Shown piece by piece: positions 60,694-64,000 of a stretch of DNA of 64,000 bases. The first letter of the stretch is position 1, and each line of letters starts with the position of its first letter. The position numbers were made by a program, and so were the translations under genes. The notes below the pieces were generated by a model. It was given only the letters and a program-made list of their open reading frames with translations. It was not told where the DNA came from and searched no databases. This DNA is from Chelatococcus sp. (GTDB lineage Bacteria > Pseudomonadota > Alphaproteobacteria > Rhizobiales > Beijerinckiaceae): NCBI GenBank assembly GCA_003248805.1, contig QFQY01000012.1:1-64000 (forward strand), in the 5' to 3' direction.

Positions 60694-60933
60694 ATGGCAG
60701 CGCGCTCCGACTGGATCCGAGGCCGGACCTTCTCCCACGAGCCGCGCCCGGTGAGCGAATTTCCGGCCGAGGCCCCGGTCCGGGTGCGCACCTTCGGCGA
60801 GCGGTTCCAGCCGCTCGACTTCACCGCCCGCGTCATCGGCGCGAGCTCCGAAACCCATCTGCGCATCCGCACCGACGACGGCCTGGTCTTCGCCGTCCCG
60901 GCCGCCGACTGCGATCTCCTCGAGGCCGACTGA
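60694..60933 (+). CDS. Hypothetical prophage protein
   Basis: This is a 79-aa, probably beta-rich, protein (PVRVRTFGERFQPLDFTARVIGASSETHLRIRTDDGLVFAVPAADCDLL), resembling a small OB/SH3-like barrel by pattern only. No function is assigned. It starts 11 bases after the previous stop. Confidence 0.6.
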   Translation: MAARSDWIRGRTFSHEPRPVSEFPAEAPVRVRTFGERFQPLDFTARVIGASSETHLRIRTDDGLVFAVPAADCDLLEAD

Positions 60934-60934
60934 C

Positions 60935-61183
60935 ATGATCGAGCCCATCCTGCACATCCGCATCGAGCGGCGCGGCCTCATCAGCCGGACGGTCGCGATC
61001 GGCGCGATCGCCGCCATCTTCGCCGTCGCCGTCTGGACCGGCATCTCTCTCCTGGCCGCGTTCTTCTTCTCCAGCCTCGTCGTCCTGGTCGTCCGCGAGT
61101 TCGACGAAACGCTGATCAAGTTCGGCTCGATCGAGGATGCGCGGCGCCACCTCGACGAGATCGAGCGGGAGGGGCGCCGGTGA
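60935..61183 (+). CDS. Small prophage membrane protein
   Basis: This 82-aa protein has two adjacent hydrophobic helices (TVAIGAIAAIFAVAVWTGISLLAAFFFSSLVVLVV) and a charged C-terminus. Family unknown. Its stop overlaps the GcrA-like gene start by four bases. Confidence 0.65.
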   Translation: MIEPILHIRIERRGLISRTVAIGAIAAIFAVAVWTGISLLAAFFFSSLVVLVVREFDETLIKFGSIEDARRHLDEIEREGRR

Positions 61184-61452
61184 GCATCCTCCTCTCCCGG
61201 GCGCGCGAGGGCCAGTGCCGCTGGATCGTCTGCGAGGCGGGGCCGGCCTCCCCGAGGGCCGCCGCTCCCGATCTGTTCGGCGGCCGCCGGGTCTGCGGCG
61301 CCCCGGTCTCCGGCCTCACCTCCTACTGCGCCGAGCACCGCCTGCGCGTCTACGAGCGCGCCCCGGCCCCCCGCCCGCCCATCGACCTCGCCACCGCCCG
61401 GCGCCTCCCTGCGCCCGACCTGCAACCCGAGCTCACGGAGATCTTCGGATGA
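61180..61452 (+). CDS. Stand-alone GcrA C-terminal (sigma-interaction) domain-like protein
   Basis: This 90-aa protein keeps the signature of the C-terminal half of the cell-cycle regulator GcrA: GQCRWIVCEAG (Cys 13, Trp 15), then RRVCGAPV (Cys 39) and SYCAEHRLRVYE (Cys 50, His 53), matching the GcrA pattern CxW...FCGxPV...YCxxHxxxAY. The N-terminal HTH of GcrA is missing. In Caulobacter, the GcrA C-terminal domain binds sigma-70. A phage version without DNA-binding domain could redirect or block host RNA polymerase; this is inference. Confidence 0.72.
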   Translation: MSILLSRAREGQCRWIVCEAGPASPRAAAPDLFGGRRVCGAPVSGLTSYCAEHRLRVYERAPAPRPPIDLATARRLPAPDLQPELTEIFG

Positions 61453-62276
61453 GCACGCTTCGGCCCGTCGAGGCCCTTACCATGCCCGAAGGCTGGACGC
61501 CGGCGGAGCTGGAGACCTTCCAGCCTCGCTTCGAGTGGGTGGCGCCATCGTCCCTGCTCATCGACTCCAAGTATCAGCGTAACCTCACCGAGGCCTCGGT
61601 CAGGCTGATCCATCGGATCGCCGCCGGATGGTCGTGGCGTCGGTTCAAGCCGCCCATCTGCGCGGAGACTGACGCCGGTCTGCACATCCTGGACGGCCAG
61701 CACACCGCGATCGGCGCCGCGACGCATGGCGGTATCCAGACGATCCCGGTGATGATCGTGGAAGGCGCCGACCAGCTCGAGAGGGCGCGCGCCTTCCTCG
61801 GCCACAATCGCGATCGGGTCGGATTGACCGCGCTCAGTCTGTTCCACGCTGCCGTCGCAGCGGGAGACGAGAGCGCCGAGACGGTCATGCAGGTCTGCGG
61901 GCGCGCCGGCGTCAAGGTGCTGCGAACCGTGCGGCCCCAGGGCGTCTTCGAGATCGCCGAGACGGTCGCCGTCGCGGCTTTGGCCGCCCTATGCCGCCGC
62001 CGCACCGCCATGCAGGCGCGTGTCGTGCTGGAGTTGCTCGCCCAGGCGAGGCTCGCACCGATCACCTCCGACGCGATCAAGGCCGCCGAGGAATTGCTCC
62101 ACGGGTCGAACTATGCCGGCGAGATCTCCGCGGACGATCTCAAGGCCACGCTGATCGGGCGGTGGCCGGATATGCAGCGCAAGGCGGCCGATCTCGCCCT
62201 CGCCAAGTCCCTGCCGAAATGGCGGGCCCTCGCCATCACGCTCTACCAGAACACGAGGAAGCGCCGTGCGGCCTGA
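61449..62276 (+). CDS. ParB-like nuclease-fold protein with DGQH motif
   Basis: This 275-aa protein has a ParB/DGQHR-type fold: KYQRNLTEASVRLIHRIAAGW, then LHILDGQHTAIGAATHGGIQTIPVMIV (DGQH at 82-85) and a helical C-terminal half. It resembles the DUF6551-type phage proteins of the ParB superfamily. The role in transposition or regulation is unknown. It overlaps both neighbours, and is the second ParB-like protein of the prophage. Confidence 0.8.
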   Translation: MSTLRPVEALTMPEGWTPAELETFQPRFEWVAPSSLLIDSKYQRNLTEASVRLIHRIAAGWSWRRFKPPICAETDAGLHILDGQHTAIGAATHGGIQTIPVMIVEGADQLERARAFLGHNRDRVGLTALSLFHAAVAAGDESAETVMQVCGRAGVKVLRTVRPQGVFEIAETVAVAALAALCRRRTAMQARVVLELLAQARLAPITSDAIKAAEELLHGSNYAGEISADDLKATLIGRWPDMQRKAADLALAKSLPKWRALAITLYQNTRKRRAA

Positions 62277-62643
62277 CGTCGAGCTGGCAGCGCTGCGCGA
62301 GCGCACCGAGTGGCTGGAGGAGCGCATCGCCTTCCTCGAACGGCTGCTCGTGCCCGTTCTCGCCCTGCCGCTCGAATGGGGCCTGACGGTTCACGAAGCC
62401 CGCCTCGTCTCTGCCCTGTATGCCCGGAGCGAGTGCACCAAGGATCAGATCATGGCTGCGCTGTATCGCAATGACGGCCGCGACGAGCCGATGGAAAAGA
62501 TCGTCGACGTCTTCGTCTGCAAGGCCCGCGCGAAGCTGAAGCGCTTCGGCGCCGGCATTACCACCCATTGGGGCCACGGCTATTCGCTCGACGCCTCGGC
62601 CCGCGCCGCGATCGACAAGCTCAACGTCAAGGTGCCGGCATGA
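62266..62643 (+). CDS. CtrA/OmpR-type winged-helix domain protein without receiver
   Basis: This 125-aa protein has an N-terminal coiled coil (LAALRERTEWLEERIAFLERLL, residues 8-29) and a C-terminal Trans_reg_C winged helix: LTVHEARLVSALY, DEPMEKIVDVFVCKARAKL and THWGHGYSLD (residues about 40-109). The stretch closely follows the CtrA DNA-binding domain (LKIIDVFICKLRKKL...VWGRGYVL). No receiver domain, so no phosphorylation control. It may bind CtrA-type sites on phage or host DNA as a dimer. Confidence 0.78.
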   Translation: MRPDVELAALRERTEWLEERIAFLERLLVPVLALPLEWGLTVHEARLVSALYARSECTKDQIMAALYRNDGRDEPMEKIVDVFVCKARAKLKRFGAGITTHWGHGYSLDASARAAIDKLNVKVPA

Positions 62644-62960
62644 CCGGCCCCGCCATCCCGCTCGGCCATCAGATCGACGCCGTCCGCTTCGCCGAGACGC
62701 GCCAGCGCAGCATGAACGATGGCCGCGCCATCAAGGAATTGCGCGGCCCGCAGTTCGGCCAGCGCGACCTGGAGCGGCTGAACGCCGCCGCCCGCTCGCT
62801 GGAAACGCTGGAGAAGAACGCCGCCGAGATCCGCGCTTTCCTGAAGCTGCCGGCCCAGGCGCGCGAGGCGGTGCTGCGCCACGGGGAGACCATGGCGCAG
62901 ATGTGCCTGGAGCTGGCGGCCCGCGAGGCCGCGGCGAAGGCGGGAGGGCCGGTGCGGTGA
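62640..62960 (+). CDS. Hypothetical prophage protein, coiled-coil
   Basis: This 106-aa helical protein (RDLERLNAAARSLETLEKNAAEIRAFLKLPAQAREAVLRHGETMAQMCLELAARE) has no recognised motif. It overlaps its neighbours by four bases on each side (ATGA and GTGA). Confidence 0.65.
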   Translation: MTGPAIPLGHQIDAVRFAETRQRSMNDGRAIKELRGPQFGQRDLERLNAAARSLETLEKNAAEIRAFLKLPAQAREAVLRHGETMAQMCLELAAREAAAKAGGPVR

Positions 62961-63634
62961 GGGTCCTGATCGCCTGTGAGCGCTCTGGTATCGTGCGGCG
63001 CGCCTTCGCGGCCCGCGGGCACGATGCATGGTCGTGCGACCTTCACCCGGCCGAGGACGGCAGCAACCGCCACGTCGTCGGAGATGCGCGCGACCTTCTG
63101 GGTGACGGCTGGGATCTGTTGATCGTCGCGCATCCGCCCTGCACGCGGCTGTGCAATTCCGGTGTCCGCTGGCTTTCGGTGCCGCCGCCCGGCAGAAGCC
63201 GCGAAGAACTGTGGGCCGAGCTCGACGAGGGTGCGGCGCTGTTCTCCGACTTCTGGAATGCGCCGGTCGAACGCGTCTGCGTCGAGAACCCGATCATGCA
63301 TCGGCACGCCAAGGCGCGGATCGCCAACTACGCCCGTCCGGCGCAGATCGTGCAGCCCTGGTGGTTCGGCGAGCCCGTCTTCAAGGGCACGGGCCTGTAT
63401 CTCCGCAACCTGCCGCCTCTCCGGCCGACGAACCGCCTCGTGCCGCCTGCGCCCGGCACGCTGGAGCACAGGTCCTGGTCGACCATTCATCGCTCCACCG
63501 GCTGGAACCCCGATCGTGCCCGCGAACGCTCCCGCTTCTTCGTCGGGATCGCCGAGGCCATGGCGACCCAGTGGGGCGACCTCGACGGCATGACGCCGAC
63601 GCAGCGCGATCTTTTCGAGGAGCTCGCTGGCTGA
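62957..63634 (+). CDS. Phage DNA cytosine-methyltransferase-like protein
   Basis: This 225-aa protein begins with a Rossmann SAM-like motif (RVLIACERSGIVRRAFAARGHDAWSCDLHPAED) and has the PPC motif in IVAHPPCTRLCNSG (Cys 62), as in C5-cytosine methyltransferases. VENPIMHRHAKARI follows. It lacks a full target-recognition domain, and this short form is common in phages, often annotated as DNA cytosine methyltransferase without proof of activity. The start is a GTG (RVLIACERSG). Confidence 0.75.
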   Translation: MRVLIACERSGIVRRAFAARGHDAWSCDLHPAEDGSNRHVVGDARDLLGDGWDLLIVAHPPCTRLCNSGVRWLSVPPPGRSREELWAELDEGAALFSDFWNAPVERVCVENPIMHRHAKARIANYARPAQIVQPWWFGEPVFKGTGLYLRNLPPLRPTNRLVPPAPGTLEHRSWSTIHRSTGWNPDRARERSRFFVGIAEAMATQWGDLDGMTPTQRDLFEELAG

Positions 63635-64000
63635 TGGTCGCCTATTCCTTCAACAGGCAGTTCGCCGCGCCGATCGAGAGCGGCCGGAAACGCCAGACGA
63701 TCCGCGCGCCGCGCCGCCGTCATGCCAGCATCGGCGAGCAGCTGCAGCTCTACACCGGCATGCGGACCAAGGCCTGTCGGCTGATCCGCGACGATGTCGT
63801 GTGCGTCAGTCTCGGCGAGGTGCGGTTCGACCTGCGTGCGCTCGCGGACCTGCCGGAGCCGGGCTCCGCGCGCGACCTGGGCCGCCTCCTGGCCGAGCAG
63901 CGGATCCCGCTCGAGGTCAACGGTATCCCGATCGAGAGCGCGGCCGACCAGGACGCCTTCGCCGCCGACGATGGCTTCGAGGGCTGGAGGCTCGGCAAGA
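63634..64000 (+). CDS. ASCH-like prophage protein (partial, runs off the window)
   Basis: At least 122 codons from the ATG at 63634: MVAYSFNRQFAAPIESGRKRQTIR, RRHASIGEQLQLYTGMRTKACRLIRDD. The 'KxQTIR...H...G..LQLYTGMRTK..R' pattern fits ASCH-type beta-barrel proteins found in phages, possibly RNA-binding. The 3' end lies outside. It overlaps the previous stop by one base. Confidence 0.7.
   Translation, partial: MVAYSFNRQFAAPIESGRKRQTIRAPRRRHASIGEQLQLYTGMRTKACRLIRDDVVCVSLGEVRFDLRALADLPEPGSARDLGRLLAEQRIPLEVNGIPIESAADQDAFAADDGFEGWRLGK

Larger units (their letters stand above)
50599..64000 (+). mobile_element. Mu-like transposable prophage, left part (repressor and early region)
   Basis: The order matches the left arm of transposable phages: leftward repressor, divergent Ner-like regulator, then MuA-type DDE transposase, MuB ATPase, DUF3164 and many small early genes in one rightward operon with overlapping start/stop codons. 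Late genes and the right end lie beyond the window. The exact left end cannot be fixed because the right end is absent; it lies between the SleB stop (50598) and about 50700, where AAACGAAAAATC and three 10-bp CGGGAT repeats are seen. Confidence 0.88.

Overview
The window is high-GC DNA from an alphaproteobacterium, most likely an order Hyphomicrobiales (Rhizobiales) species near Bosea. That placement is inferred from gene content: hisS-hisZ-hisG, glcDEF with a DUF2585 gene, a symporter-type hybrid kinase, CtrA- and LexA-type sites of the alphaproteobacterial form, and the many 'CGTCAT...ATGACG' intergenic palindromes. I could run no database search, so the genus is a guess.

Layout. Bases 1-50598 look like ordinary chromosome. 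They hold the 3' end of groEL with a damaged tail; an SbmA/BacA-like ABC exporter; a META-domain protein; hisS, hisZ and hisG (leftward); a glycolate oxidase operon glcD-glcE-DUF2585-glcF (leftward); regulators, SMP-30, an orphan peptide-binding protein, an AbrB-like membrane protein, an aminotransferase and mscL; a 1182-aa symporter/hybrid histidine kinase with an HPP membrane protein; a tyrosine phosphatase, an Lrp/AsnC regulator and xseB; a LysR/quinone oxidoreductase pair; pirin; an unknown membrane protein; an MFS carrier; dxs-tlyA; an SRAP peptidase; a D-2-hydroxyacid dehydrogenase and an RNA methyltransferase; cysK-MOSC; corA; an SDR; a methyltransferase; a long acyl-CoA dehydrogenase; Sua5; an MFS carrier; and a SleB-type cell wall hydrolase. 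Two small GIY-YIG nuclease genes sit inside the his and glc gene groups, each bracketed by copies of the intergenic palindromes.

From about 50600 to the right edge lies the left part of a Mu-like transposable prophage. Next to the host boundary are small leftward genes with a LexA-type SOS box, then an S24 immunity repressor divergent from a Ner-like regulator with a shared set of operator-like repeats. A long rightward early operon follows: ParB-like protein, DDE transposase (MuA type), MuB ATPase, several small HTH proteins, DUF3164, a second ParB-like protein, a cytosine-methyltransferase-like protein and an ASCH-like protein. The late genes and right end lie outside the window.

The most interesting point is that the phage early operon carries three stand-alone proteins resembling pieces of the host cell-cycle regulators: the DNA-binding domain IV of DnaA (59027-59530), the sigma-binding domain of GcrA without its HTH (61180-61452), and the winged-helix domain of CtrA without its receiver (62266-62643). 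This suggests that the phage couples its own transposition or transcription to, or interferes with, the DnaA-GcrA-CtrA circuit. The assignments rest on motif reading and the function is inference.
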